From Arabidopsis thaliana (Eukaryota > Streptophyta > Magnoliopsida > Brassicales > Brassicaceae): a stretch of DNA of 64,000 bases. The first letter of the stretch is position 1; each line of letters opens with the position of its first letter. The stretch covers positions 22,181,971 to 22,245,970 of the forward strand of contig NC_003070.9 of assembly GCF_000001735.4 (NCBI RefSeq). Reading direction: 5' to 3'. The notes under the pieces were generated by a model. It ran no database searches. It saw only the letters and a program-made list of their open reading frames with translations, and had not been told where the DNA came from. The position numbers and the translations under genes are program-made. This document shows, one piece after another, positions 46,411-58,429 of the stretch.

Positions 46411-46545
46411 GATCCACATGTCCTTCACTTTCCACGTGAGTACCACACAGTACAATACTCCACATGTGAAATTAGTAGTGTGGACGTGTGGTAAAACACG
46501 GATTTAGGTTATTTACTTTGATTGTCTAATGTCTAATTGATAAGA
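45959..46545. other. promoter and spacer upstream of the first double-NAC gene
   Basis: Contains the conserved cluster promoter phrase (ATTAATTTACCCTTGTTGATCTC at about 46116) and then the flank repeat noted above. No separate gene. Confidence 0.5.
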
Positions 46546-46794
46546 TTCAGATTTTTTTTTTCTTTGACCAATAGTTCCAAATCTTTGCCCCATAATTTAC
46601 TGATCACTGGTTTCGTTTGGCGTAATGTGGAGAATCAAGACCAACTATTGATAATATAATTTTTATCTGTTGGGCATTTTTGATCCTAGTCCATGACATT
46701 CTTTGAATATCCTTAAAAACAGAGGAAAACATTTGAAGGGAGCTAAAAAGTCTTATTATTGAATATTGAAACATAAAGACCTACAAGAAAAATG

Positions 46795-47340
46795 TCTCAT
46801 ATTCATTTGTTCTCTTTTGCTTCTTCTTCGACTTTGTTCTTATTCATCAACTGGGCCAATCTCTCTGCAAGATTTAGCCTAGTCGCAGGAGACACCCCAT
46901 TACTTCCAATGATTGATTAAAGAACTGCCAACAGCTTATTCTCGACCATAGCTTGTCCAGTTGTAGGAATGATATCGTCTTTAGAAAACGCAATCTGCAA
47001 AACATTTTAATTCACAACAAACATATAGTAGTGAGAACGTGTAGCTATGCACACTTTTATGACATTGTTTTAAAAGCCAATTTCAAGTTTTTTTTTTGAA
47101 ATTTGAAAGCGTTTATATAAAAGCGTTTATGCTCATTATGCTCACTTTCTCCTTGGTATCCTGGTTTGGTGTCTAAGGTGCAGCGACAATCTTTTCCAGT
47201 GGCTCTACCCAACTCCTCTTCTCCTTCACGGTTCAAGACGACACCGCAACTCTTGGTTTATACATGGCGACGACGGTGTGGCAACAACAAGCCTTGGCAA
47301 AGTTGATGACCTAACCTATCTCTTAATTCTCTGTTTCTTC
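46795..47340 (-). pseudogene. captured exon fragment of an unrecognised gene (copy 1)
   Basis: On the minus strand an acceptor (TGTTTTGCAG, about 46995) precedes IAFSKDDIIPTTGQAMVENK and LLAVL, an in-frame TAA, then SIIGSNGVSPATRLNLAERL and AQLMNKNKVEEEAKENK, ending in a stop near 46792. Further upstream on the same strand (47160-47340) lies a second coding-like piece. I do not recognise the parent gene. The retained acceptor shows that genomic DNA, not a retrocopy, was captured. A second copy lies at 56.1-57.0 kb. Confidence 0.55.
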
Positions 47341-47809
47341 CTGGAAAAATATATGACGGCTATATGACGGCTATATGTAAACAACGATATACACACGAGC
47401 ACACACACGAAATCGCAAAACAACACAACAACGATGATCTCTGCTAATCAGATAAAAACAAATGTCAATTTTTCTGCCCATTGATCTTCATTTATAGATT
47501 ATTAGGGTTGCTGATTCAGAAACATGTAGTTGGTTTCAGATCATATCAATTCTATACGTTTAGGCTCAACTTGTCTCTGATGTTTTTGATTGCTGCTAAT
47601 ATGGTTGTTTACATGCGATTAGCAAATTGCAGCGACGACAAAAAAAGTCTCTCCTCTCACTACCACAAACCACAAGAAATAAGCATACTAGTCTTTAAAC
47701 CATATTGAACAGAGAAATAAGAAACACAAAGACTCATGAATCTATAGATGTGTGTATCTAGAATATTCGTAAGATACTAAGATGATCACAAAAACCAAAG
47801 TAAAGTATC

Positions 47810-48778
47810 CTATCTATCATAAGTCAACTTGATAACGCACAACACTTTATTCTGCTTCACGTTTTTGCTAAGCCTATACTCTTGTATAGTCCAAGTTACC
47901 GTCACTTCTTCTCCATCACAAAGATATATTTGTCTCACCGTTTCATAGAACTCAAATACCTTCTTGAAACCAATGACCTTTCCGAAATTTGACTTGATCA
48001 GCTTATCACCGTGCAGGATCTTCCAGTAACCACCATCGCATTTATCAGTTTCACCACAAGTCTTGTTAGCGAAGATGCAGGTTCCGTAATCATTAAACAT
48101 CCGATCTTGAAGATCCACAAGCTCCAATGGATGCAGACAGTACACGTTGTTGGTAACGTAGCTAGGCCACTCGTTTCCTTCCGAAGTCATTATCGCGTCC
48201 AGATAAAATTCATCCTCCTCTTGTGTATTGGATAAATAATATCCATAAGATGGCAACAGCTCATTTTCAAGAACCGATTCTGATGTAGTGTAGAAATGCT
48301 TGCTTAGCAAGAAACTAATTTCAGCTTCAAACATAAACCGAATTTTGCAAATCACATGATCTTGCTTCCAGTTCAAGTTATTGGTAAGCCTATACTCTTC
48401 CATTACCCAACTTCTCTTGTAGTCTATAGGTTTCCTCTTTAGGCAAAACTTGAGTATCTTCTTGAACCCTAGAATCTTCCCAGTCTCCTCCGACTTTATC
48501 AGTTTATCACGACCAATGATCCTCCAGCAACCCGAATCACATCCATCGGTTTTACCACAAGCCTCTGTTCGTGGTTTAACGATCACGAATCTAGGTCTCT
48601 CAGAATTGAACACCTTATCTGGATTCTTGGTGAACACGTTTGCGTCTTCGATGAAGTGATCTGGCCAAGAATCTCCGTTAACGACCATACCCTTCAGATA
48701 ACGTGAGATTATTACTTCGTCTTCTGAGTATAACAGTTCGTGTTTGATTAGATCATAAGCTGCGTCGTCGTCCTCCAT
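47810..48778 (-). CDS. double NAC-like domain protein (copy A)
   Basis: 322 aa, single exon, starting MEDDDAAYDLIKHELL at 48778. In-frame sequence upstream is not conserved in the paralogues, so this ATG is preferred to the one at 48958. Two degenerate NAC-like folds: fold 1 with EVIISRYLKGMVV, WPDHFIEDANVF, GCWRIIGRDKLIKS, GFKKILKF and WVMEEYRL; fold 2 with WPSYVTNNVYCLHPLELV, GTCIFANKTCGETDKC, GYWKILHGDKLIKS, GFKKVFEF and WTIQEYRL..KVLCVIK. Fold 2 keeps a closer match to the NAC GYWKATGKDK core. Probably At1g60300. It is closely related to the genes at 57.5 and 59.3 kb. Function is unknown. It is intact here. Confidence 0.82.
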   Translation of the reverse strand: MEDDDAAYDLIKHELLYSEDEVIISRYLKGMVVNGDSWPDHFIEDANVFTKNPDKVFNSERPRFVIVKPRTEACGKTDGCDSGCWRIIGRDKLIKSEETGKILGFKKILKFCLKRKPIDYKRSWVMEEYRLTNNLNWKQDHVICKIRFMFEAEISFLLSKHFYTTSESVLENELLPSYGYYLSNTQEEDEFYLDAIMTSEGNEWPSYVTNNVYCLHPLELVDLQDRMFNDYGTCIFANKTCGETDKCDGGYWKILHGDKLIKSNFGKVIGFKKVFEFYETVRQIYLCDGEEVTVTWTIQEYRLSKNVKQNKVLCVIKLTYDR

Positions 48779-49100
48779 AATGAAACTAAATCGATCAAAA
48801 AAATTATCTAGAGAAAGATCAATCGCAAGAATGAGTGTTTGTTTCTTGGAGATGAAGGGAAGAGGAAGAGAGACTCGTGTTAATAAGTTAGTGGCGACCG
48901 TTATATATAATTTTTGTGTTGACCAATTTACCCCTGATGATATCTCTTTATTTCGCAATTATGAACTACCCTTTCCTCCGCGGATAATTTTTTTGTAAAC
49001 TTTTTTTCTTCTTTTCTTCTGGTGCTTTTGTTAAAATAAATTACTGTCAGTTATACGATAGTTTTGTTTCGTTGACATATGTATAAGTAATAATCTTATT
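48779..49100. other. promoter of the copy A NAC-like gene up to the LINE
   Basis: Contains TTGACCAATTTACCCCTGATGATATCTC (about 48913), also seen before the other cluster genes. It ends where the LINE poly(A) tail begins. Confidence 0.5.
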
Positions 49101-50762
49101 TCTTTTTTTTGAATTTCATGTTAAATTAGATTCAAAAGAAAACGTTTTTACAACAAGTGCAGCTTTAATTTAGATTACAATAGCAGAGAAAAGATTAAAC
49201 TTTGATGAGTTGAGAACTTAGTGCTTTGACGCAAACCACTTTTGGAGACCACTCGCATAACGCCCATCGCCCATGAGCCTAATTGCTGATAATCGATTTC
49301 GAATCTGCTTGTCTAGCCATCCGACTAACCGAGCTGGTGGGTTAGGATCATCCCCATGCATTCTTCCATTCCTCTCTCTCCATAATGCATAGATTACAGT
49401 CTGAAACACATACCTTTGTAAAAATCCTTCTACCCGCTGGTTTTGGTGGCAAGAGACGCGCATTAGGTTCGTGTGCCAATCTGTTGAGTAGCTAGTTTGA
49501 AAAATGTTCTTAGAAGAGGTGCTCCCTAGTTTCTACCTCGGTGTGACAGAGAAAACACGTGTCTGTTGCTCCGACATTCCACATCCTCATACGGTCCCCG
49601 GTGGAGAGACGATTTAGAACCGCTAGCCACACACAAAAGGATTGCCTAGGCGTCGCGTGAGTAAACCATACTCCTTTGTGCCAAGTGATCGTGGGAGAGA
49701 TAGTTCTTAGATGATGCCATGTATCCTTGGTAGAGAAACGTGGCCGATAAGTGTCATTTATACCACGCCAAAGAATATGATCTGCTTCATCTTTACGATT
49801 CTGCATTTTTTTATTTAAAGCCTCTTCTATTTGCATGAGTAATCCGTCTCTATGCCTTCGACGACGACGCATTGTCCACGCATCCGCCACAGATTTTTGC
49901 CAATCTATTCCCAAATCAATAGCACCTCGCTCACCCACAAGATCAGATAAACGACCCAAATCAGACCAGTTATCATACCAAAATGATGTGGTTTGCCCAT
50001 TCTTGACTTCCGCTCGACATAAAGGACTTGCAACTGCCCGATATTTGAGGAGTTTCTTCCACATCCAAGAGCCTATGTGTGTTTGACAGACCAGAAGGAC
50101 TTCTGTTTGAGAAGATTTTCTTCTATCCACTTCACCCAAAGAGAGTTTCCATGAGACACTATTCTCCATATTAGCTTCAAACAACAGACATCGTTAGCCT
50201 CCTTTAAGGATCTTAGACCCAAACCACCTTCATGCTTAGGCTTACAAATCTCTTGCCATGACACCTTTGCTTTCGTTGTTTTCATTTCCTGCCCAGACCA
50301 AAGAAATGCAGAACAAATTTTATCCACTTCACGAATACAACCGCGAGGAAGTCTAAACGCTGCCATCCAAAAGTTACAAATACTCCAGAGTACTGAACTT
50401 ATTAGATTCAATCTACCAGCAAAAGAGAGAAATCTTGCTGTCCAAGAGCCAATTCGTTGTCTTATCTTTTCAAGGAGAGGAAGGTAATCAGCTGCAGATA
50501 GACGTTTATTAACAAGGGGAAGTCCAAGATACCTTACAGGTAATGTTCCCACTGAAAACGGGTATGTAGAGGTGATCGTTTGGTGAGCTGTTGCAGACGT
50601 GCCCGCTAAAAACAGAGTCGACTTCTCCATACTTATTCTGAGTCCTGACCACAGAGCAAAGTCATTGAAAACTCGGACCACTCCATCAATTGACCGAATT
50701 TTACCATCAGAGAGAACCATGATGTCATCTGCAAAACTTAGGTGAGTGAGACCTATATTTTT
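49101..50762 (-). mobile_element. 5'-truncated LINE with RT C-terminus and zf-RVT
   Basis: The minus strand encodes the end of the reverse transcriptase (FADDIMVLSDGK, the plant LINE form of the YxDD motif), then the maturase-like region (RYLGLPLVNKRLSAADY, FAGRLNLISSVL, FLWSG, KPKHEGGLGLRSL). The zf-RVT segment follows (TPRQSFCVWLAVLNRLSTGDR, CFLCHTEVETREHLF), then LWRERNGRMHGDD. The open frame is interrupted at least twice. The poly(A) tail appears as a T run near 49106-49111. The N-terminal endonuclease and most of the RT are missing, so it is a dead 1.6-kb copy. No target-site duplication was identified. Confidence 0.9.
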
Positions 50763-53120
50763 GCAAACTTAGGTCAATAGAGGCAGTAAAATAAAATTTT
50801 CTTAATTATGAAAGCACCTTTATTTTCTTGTTCATGTTTAACACACTTTATAGCTGTTATACAGATATTTGTATCCTTAACTAATAAAATTAAAAACACA
50901 TAATAAAATAATACAAGTACATGACTGTAATAGTAGGCGAAATTCTAAATTATTGGCAATATTTAGAATTACTAATGAAATGCATGATTAGCCAACTCAC
51001 TGTTTCTTAACAGCTGATCAATATGAATATATATATATATATGGTACTAATTTACTACAACTCACTAGTTTACGTTCACCTGAAATTGGTATCATTTACA
51101 TATTTCGGGTGAGCCACGGATCTAAATCTTAAAGTCAAGTTAAAAAATCACGGATTGACTCAACATAACATACATGATTGAACGTGTCTGACCCATCAAA
51201 ACAACCCTCTATATATATAAGCCCAAATTTGCATTGCAAGTGTTCGTGCTTCTTAGATTTGAGGTTGAAACGTTGATGTTAATTATGACCTGTTTCACTC
51301 TTCTCAATTTACTTTTCTCCTACTGAATCAAACACCTCAATAATGTAATTAAAAAGTCCAAAACCAATTAATGAAGAACGCAACATCACAGATTCTCCGC
51401 ACTTAAAGTTAATTTCTGTCAAAGATTTTCCAAGTTATTAGACCATATATATAGTTGTCTTAAGTCAAGCACCAGCCTTTGTTAATGTTTGTCGCGGATC
51501 ACAAAGCATAATTTTTCTTCCCTAGCTGTTTGAAGGAAAACTTTTCTTCATCCCATCAGAAGAGAATTTGAAGAATAGTTTTAAAAGAGTTTTTGGGAAA
51601 TATATGTTTTCCGAGTAACTTCCATCTAAACCTTATTTATAAAACAATTGGCGCATCTTTGATATATACAATAGAACCTAGTTCAACTACTGACCATTAA
51701 CTTACTGCACCTTTGGTAAAGTGAAAAAGCACTCTTTACCACACAAAAAGGGTGTATATCAAATGTAACTTGGAAAGTCAATCTGAGAAAGAAGAAGTCG
51801 TTTGTTTATCAAATGTTTAGGGGATTTAGAAAAATAATAAGATAAGTGACTGATCAATACTTCTGGGCCAATAGCCGACGGCGGGAGTGTTTTCGTAAAT
51901 TTGGTCATGTGTTTATGTCTTATGTCATAACTTTAAATGATAAAATAAACTCTGCCACCAAAACGTAGAAACGAAGCAAGATATGTAGAAAAAGAGATGA
52001 AAATTTTAATATATAATTGATACTCTCAAATCTCAATGCATCGATTAACTTTTATTTGGAAGTTTGGTCTAATTTGAGTAATATTAATTCTTATATATGC
52101 AGGAACGTATGAAGGTGGGAGGGAAACACGGCGAATCTATTACAATAATGCTAAACTTAGGGCTTGACTGGTTTAACAATTAAAGTCAATACATAATTTA
52201 CTCATCAATTTTTGTGCTTGGTCGTGATGAGTAACGTTCTCTCTAACAGGGAGCATAAAGATCATTCGATTTGTAAAGTAAACCATTAGAATATCCGCAG
52301 TATCATAGGAAAAAATCAATAATATTAGATTAGAACATTTCTTCAACTCAAGAAATCTTTTTGGATCCGGTTTTGATTAGGTTTTATGTCAACCTCTATT
52401 ATATTACTTTTTTTTGTCCCTTCATTATGACTTATGAGACGTGGTGAATTGGGAGAGCATGATACTTGAAACCAAAAGAGAGTCATTATCAAAACGGACC
52501 AAAATGCCTAAACATGCTCGACTTCATTGAGCTGACTCGGCTCAGTTTAAAACGTATTGATTTTGTCATGTGCCGATTATAAAATTCCAATTCAGTTTAG
52601 TATCAACAAGTTTTATTACTTAAAAAAAGGAGTTTGCCTCGTTCATTATAACTAAATATTTTCTTTAGGAAAATACATGTCATTTGATTAGCTTCTTTTC
52701 TATTCCTTTTTATTAGTCATAGAACCAATTCTTTGTAGGTTTTCAAATAATCTTGTACGTACCTTTCCGTCTTTCTAACAGCCGTACTTTATTATTACTA
52801 ATCGTTAAACGTATACATAATAGTGCGCTACACTATTCGTATAGTATCCATACGAACGTGGATTTTCTAGTTAAAATAATCAGCAATTTTATCTACTAGC
52901 TAGATTGTTTGGTGATTTCAATTAAATCTGATCTAGCTAGAAGCACCAACTACATGGCCTATAAATATAGACTAGATTAGATAAAAAAAACTTGCTAATC
53001 AGAATCGGTTTTACACTACGTACAAATCCTAATTTTCTAGTCTAACCAATCAAACAACTTACAAAAGTTACGGTTTCAAGTTTTCTCTTTCCATCTCTGT
53101 AAAGTCAGTCTTACAATAAT
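50763..53120. other. spacer with a flank repeat, promoter of the TIR gene
   Basis: AT-rich DNA. 51320-51660 repeats the NAC-cluster flank seen at 46215-46410. A TATA-like CCTATAAATATAG lies at 52958-52970, about 150 bp before the TIR start codon. No other gene is supported. Confidence 0.55.
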
Positions 53121-55344
53121 ATGACAAAGAGTGTTAAGAAGATCCCGATGGTGGCTATCTCTCGATTCATGCAGCCTCCACAGTTCCAGGACCAGGTGTT
53201 TATCAACTTCCGAGGAGAGGAAATTCGCTATAGCTTCCTCAGCCACCTCGCTGCCGCTTTTGAACTACACGGAATAAACTTCTTCATTGACAAAGATGAA
53301 CAGAAGGGAAAAGACCTTAAACACCTTTTCAAAAGGATCAAGCAGTCGCAGATTGCATTAGCAATCTTTTCCGAAAGATATGCGGAGTCCCCATGGTGCT
53401 TGAACGAACTGGCAAAGATGAAGAAACTTGCAAAGAAGGGCAAATTAAATGTGGTTCCTATTTTCTACAAGGTGGAGGTAAATGATGTGAGACACCAAGA
53501 GGGAAAATTTGGTAGTAACTTTTGGAAGTTGGCAAAGATTTCTAGTGGTGACGAGATCAAGAAGTGGAAGGAAGCTTTGGAGTTTTTCTCTAATAAGATG
53601 GGCTTGACGTTATGTGGCAAGAGGTACTCTACATGATCTTTCTTTTTATCTAAGAGTACGTACATATATGTCACTACATGTACAGATTGTTTTCGTGACT
53701 TGTGAGTCAAGAAATAAAAGCATAACACGACACTAGCATAAAGTGATCAGCTGAAACAATTCCGTGATATTTGCAAAAGAAAAATAGAAGAATAAAGCTT
53801 CAATCATAGATTTAGAAAAATAAGAAAATGGTTTGTTTGTTTAATATGGTTTAAGAGTGTATTTTTTAGTTTTGATTTATATTCTTCTTAGATTTTAAAA
53901 TTTTTATTTGGAGCGAATTTTAAATTAAACGTTACTGAAAATGAACCCAATTAATAGTCAGTTAGTCAAGTTATATGCACCTCTGTAAAAGTTAAAATTT
54001 AGTTTTATATATTGATTTTGTTTTGACTTCCTTGTCAACTTCATATCTTAATATATAAGATATGATCCAACTTTACAAATTGTATTTACAAAGCGGCATC
54101 ATACATTCATACAAGAAAACAATTAATTAAGAGATTCATTTAGGTGAATATGATCTCAGCGAACAACCATCTACCATAACGCTTACTTTATGCATTCATT
54201 ATTAACCACTGAATTTTCTTCAATTCTCACCAAGCATTCATCGGGATAGGTAAATCTTCATACCATGATCCCAACACATTACCAATCAACAATATAGTTG
54301 ATGCATTTGTGACAACGAACAAATAAAAAAGCTCTTCATTTTCAAACCAAAACTGTTCTGATTCGGGATTCAAGCCAAAACGAAAACCAAGATTGGACCA
54401 TACATAAGAATCCACTCTTGAACCTAAAAGCACAATTGTAATGTTGTTTACCGGCGTTACTTGCCTTGAACATGACGAGCTCAAAAATAAATAAGCTTTT
54501 TAATAAATCAACCTCCAATTTTTAAAATGCTTCTCAATATGGATCATTTCTTTTTGTCTTCTGCTATAGTCAATTTAATAGATGTTAATTTATTTTACAT
54601 CATATAAGTACTAATTTGCCCGTTGTATACTAATTTACCCGTTCAACAAGACACTAACAAAAATTATATTATTGGCTGATAAGTCCTTGCTATTAATAAA
54701 AAATGGCAAGTCCAAATGATGCCTACCACGTATTTTTTTGGAACAACTTAGTTTTTTAAACATTTTCTCTCATCCCATGATATGTGTTTCGTGATTTATA
54801 GGTGTTTAAATCTGGATTCTGTTTAGTGTCAACAGCTTTTAAATTAACCTTAAAAGAGTCATTTATGAAAAATGTTGTTTACAAATGTGATATGATGTAC
54901 TTTGGTATTATTTTTCATTGCTAAGTTATATATTTTAACATTTGCACATTAAGAAATTAAATTCGGATGAATAATAGTTTTTTTTATTAATGTGACATTA
55001 CTTTTGAGGGATGTTTATTTTAATTATTGATTATCATCCATAAATATAGGCTAAATAGGCTAAAAATATAGAATTAGCATGCATAGCATTGTTTTTTTAA
55101 ATTATTTTCCTAATCAAGTATTGTTAATTTCCAGCGGAATTCTTTTTTCGCCTTGTAGAATTGACTCTTAGCTAGTGTGTCTAACTAGTTGGTTTTGGTC
55201 ATTCCTTTTCCCAGCTCAGAGGCAGATTTTGTCAAACAAATTGTTGCGGAACTGGAGAGCGTACGAAGGAGAATCCCAATAGAAGAGAGGAAGGATCATA
55301 CTCTCTATCTTTCCTCGAGAAAAAGAACTAGAGAATGCATGTAA
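53121..55344 (+). CDS. TIR-only (TIR-X) protein
   Basis: Two exons, 53121-53623 and 55215-55344, joined across AAGAG|GT..CAG|C to give CGKSSEADFVKQIV, which is the usual TIR-X continuation; total 210 aa. The TIR domain spans about 22-165: DQVFINFRGEEIRYSFLSHL (the family norm is DVFxSFRGxDxR), FFIDKDE, LAIFSERYAESPWCLNEL, VVPIFYKVEVNDVR. The Glu of CLNEL (about E96) corresponds to the catalytic glutamate of TIR NADases. NB-ARC and LRR domains are absent. The short C-terminal tail is basic (RKRTRECM). Such proteins can act as helpers in immunity or cell death; here that is inference. Probably At1g60320. The 1.6-kb intron is long for this genome. Confidence 0.82.
53624..55214. other. long intron of the TIR gene
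   Basis: A 1.6-kb AT-rich intron. A minus-strand open stretch at 54227-54484 reads protein-like (RFGLNPESEQFWFENEELF) but has no recognisable family and could be a captured fragment. Nothing else is supported. Confidence 0.5.
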
Positions 55345-55861
55345 TGAGTGGTCTCTATGAATTTTCTCACTGTGAAACGAGCAAAACAAGAAAATTCCGA
55401 TGAAAAATCAATTCAGTTCATCATACACAACAATGCCGAGATTTGGTTAAAATTATTTGCAAACTGCATTAGCATTTCTCTAATAGTAAATATACTAAAA
55501 CTGTAATTATGTGTTTACTATTTGTAAATTCAAACGTGTACATAATGGACCACACGCGTATGATGTAACGATTTGGTATATTAACATAAGATCTTTGTAT
55601 GCTTCGGAATTTCTGAATAGCCTTAAAAAGATCTAATCTAAATTCATTGTTATTCAGGGAGTTGAGTCTCAAATTTTTTATAAATTCATTAAGCTTCTAA
55701 AAACATTTTAATGACTAGAGCATCTCCAATGGTGAGAGCCCCTCATTGGCTCTCACCATTATTTCTAATATAAATTTTGCAAATTTAAAAGTTGAGAAAC
55801 TCATGAAGAGCTCTTGAATTTTAGCATCTCCAATGGTAGACTCTCATGTTCTTGAAAATTA
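55345..55861. other. spacer with MITE-like ends
   Basis: Contains AGCATCTCCAATGG twice (about 55722 and 55824), resembling the ends of the element at 42.6 kb. It runs up to the start of duplicated copy B. Confidence 0.45.
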
Positions 55862-56099
55862 AGATTTTTCTTTGACCAATAGTTCCAAATCTTTGCCCTA
55901 TAATTTATTGATCACTGATTTCGTTTGGCGTATAATGTGGAGAATCAAGACCAACTATTGATAATATAATTTTATCTGTTCGGCATTTTTTGATCCTAGT
56001 CCATGACATTCTTTGACTATTCTTAGAAACAGAGGAAAACATTTGATGGGAGCGAAAATGTCTTATTATTGAATATTGAAACATAAGACCTACAAGAAA

Positions 56100-57000
56100 A
56101 ACGTCTCATCATTTGTTCTCTTTTGCTTCTTCTTCGACCTTGTTCTTATTCATCGATCACCTGAGCCAATCTCTCTGCAAGACTTAGCCTAGTCGCAGGA
56201 GACACCCCATTACTTCCAATGATTGATTAAAGAACTGCCTCTGCCAACAGCTTATTCTCGACCACAGCTTGTCCAGTTGTAGGAATGATATCGTCTTTAG
56301 AAAACGGAATCTGCAAAACATTTTAATTCACAACAAACATATAGTAGTGAGAACGTGTAGCTATGCACACTTTTATGTTGCACACTTTTATGACATTGTT
56401 TTAAAAGCCAATTTCAAGTTTTTTTTTTGAAATTTGAAAGCGTTTATATAAATCAGCAACTAGTCATTTGTATAAGTTGAAACCGCGCGCTTCTAAATCG
56501 AGAAAGGCCCTTTTTCCCATAATAAGAACTGTTTATCGTTTATTCTTGCGCAAGAAGCAACGTGAATAACTCCTCAAGCTAAACTCGATTGAAACACTCT
56601 CAGTTCATGTATGACCCGAATCCTCCTCCTAAAACACCAATTTGAAACAGCCCTTTTTTCCTTCCTTTTCTTCCTTCTTTGCTTGTCTTTTGCTCTGCCC
56701 CATCTCCAAAATTCTTCATTTTCGTTTTGAACCTAATCTCCATTCGTAGTGGTGACGTCTCGCCTACATCTCAGCTTTCTCTCCCACGCAACCAATCGCT
56801 TTCTTTCGCTTTAGTGGATCATTATGCTCACTTTTTCCTTGGCGTGGTGTCTCAGGTGCAGCGACAATCTCCTCCGGTTGCTCTACCAAACTCCTCTTCT
56901 CCTTCACGGTGACGACACCGCAACTCTTGGTTTGTACATGGCCACGACGGTGTGGCAACAACAAGCCTTGGCAACGTTGATGACCTAACCTCTCTGTTTC
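56100..57000 (-). pseudogene. captured exon fragment of an unrecognised gene (copy 2)
   Basis: Same exon as at 46.8 kb on the minus strand: an acceptor near 56313, IPFSKDDIIPTTGQAVVENK, a stop, then SIIGSNGVSPATRLSLAERL. It also has extra small changes, including an inserted EA and a frame break near the end. Further upstream on the minus strand is a second open piece that reads GVVTVKEKRSLVEQPEEIV. The parent gene was not recognised. Both copies share the in-frame TAA, so it predates the duplication. Confidence 0.5.
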
Positions 57001-57463
57001 TTCCTGCAAAATGTTGACGGCTATATGTACATATATACACGAGGACACTCCGAAATTGCAAATCAACACAACAACAACGAAAATCATTTTATGTACCAAT
57101 TAGATAACAAAAACATGTCAATTTTCTTTCCATTGATATTTATTTATAGATTATTATAGGGTTGCTGATTCAGAAACATATAGTTGGTTTCAGATCATAT
57201 CCATTCTCTACGTTTAGGCTCAATTTGTCTCTGATGTTTGTGATTGCTGCTAATATGGTTGTTTACATGCGATTAGCAAATTGAAGCGACGACAAAAAAA
57301 GCCTCTCCTCTCACAACCACAAACCACAAGAAACAAGCATACTAGTCTTTAAACCATATTGAACAGAGAAATAAGAAACACAAAGACTCATGAATCTATA
57401 GATGTGTGTATCTAGAATATTCGTAAGATACTAAGATGATCACAAAAACCAAAGTAAAGTATC

Positions 57464-58429
57464 CTATTTATCATCAGTAAACTTGATAACGCACAACAAT
57501 TTATTCTGCTTCACGTTTTTGCTAAGCCTATACTCTTCTATAGTCCAAGTTACCTTCACTTCTTCTCCATCACAAAAATATCTATGTATCACCGTTTCAT
57601 AGAACTCAAATACCTTCTTGAAACCAGTGACCATCCCGAAATTTGACTTGATCAGCTTATCACCGTGCAGGATCTTCCAGTAACCACCATCGCATTTATC
57701 AGATTCACCACAAGTCCCGTTAGCGAAGATGCAGGTTCCGTAACTTTGAAACATCACATCTTGAAGATCCACAAGCTCCAATGGATGAAGACAGTACACG
57801 TTGTTGGTAACGTAGCTAGGCCAATCGTTTCCTTCCGAAGTCATTATCGTCTTCAGATAAAATTCATCCTCCTCTTGTGTATTGGATAAATATCCATAAG
57901 ATGGCAATAGCTCATGTCGAAGAAGTGATTCTGACGTAGTGTAGAAATGCTTGGCTAGCAAGAAACTAATTTCTGCTTCAAACAAAAGCCGAATCTTGCA
58001 AATCACATGATCTTGCTTCCAGTTCAAGTTATTGGTAAGCCTATACTCTTCCATTACCCAACTTCTCTTGTATTCTATAGGTTTCCACTTTATGCAAAAC
58101 TTGAGAATCTTCTTGAACCCTAGAATCTTCCCAGTCTCCTCCGACTTTATCAGTTTATCACGACCCATGGTCCTCCAGCAACCAGATTCACATCCATCGG
58201 TCTTACCACAAGCCTCTGTTCGTGGTTTAACGATAACGAATCTAGGTCTCTCAGAATTGAACACCTCATTTGGATTCTTGGTGAACACGTTTGCGTCTTC
58301 GATGAAGTGATCTGGCCAAGAATCTCCGTTAACGACCATAGGCTTCAGATAACGTGAGATTATTACTTCGTCTTCTGAGTTTAACAGTTCGGATTTGACT
58401 TGATCATAAGCTGCGTCGTTATCTTCCAT
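57464..58429 (-). CDS. double NAC-like domain protein (copy B)
   Basis: 321 aa, single exon, beginning MEDNDAAYDQVKSELL. It has the same two-fold layout as copy A and is nearly identical to it. Fold 1 has VIISRYLKPMVV, GCWRTMGRDKLIKS and WVMEEYRL. Fold 2 has WPSYVTNNVYCLHP, GYWKILHGDKLIKS, MVTGFKKVFEF and WTIEEYRL..KLLCVIKF. Differences from copy A are scattered substitutions with the frame fully kept, which suggests selection or a very recent duplication. Probably At1g60340. No C-terminal transactivation tail. Function is unknown. Confidence 0.82.
   Translation of the reverse strand: MEDNDAAYDQVKSELLNSEDEVIISRYLKPMVVNGDSWPDHFIEDANVFTKNPNEVFNSERPRFVIVKPRTEACGKTDGCESGCWRTMGRDKLIKSEETGKILGFKKILKFCIKWKPIEYKRSWVMEEYRLTNNLNWKQDHVICKIRLLFEAEISFLLAKHFYTTSESLLRHELLPSYGYLSNTQEEDEFYLKTIMTSEGNDWPSYVTNNVYCLHPLELVDLQDVMFQSYGTCIFANGTCGESDKCDGGYWKILHGDKLIKSNFGMVTGFKKVFEFYETVIHRYFCDGEEVKVTWTIEEYRLSKNVKQNKLLCVIKFTDDK

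Larger units (their letters stand above)
46546..48990 (-). repeat. segmental duplication copy A (exon fragment plus NAC-like gene)
   Basis: Long, near-identical similarity to 55862-58640. It starts at TTTGACCAATAGTTCCAAATCTTTGCCC, runs through the captured exon fragment and the GATTATTAGGGTTGCTGATTCAG flank, and covers the NAC-like gene and its promoter. Relative to copy B it lacks about 350 bp near 47120. Divergence is at the few-percent level by eye in the flanks, so the duplication is recent compared with copy D (44.6-46.4 kb). Confidence 0.8.

Noticed and set aside
54227-54484. 85-aa minus-strand open frame inside the TIR intron
   Set aside because: Protein-like composition, but no family is recognised and no splice context or start is convincing.
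55722-55850. Second complete MITE
   Set aside because: Only the repeated GCATCTCCAATGG ends were seen in direct orientation, so the borders cannot be set.
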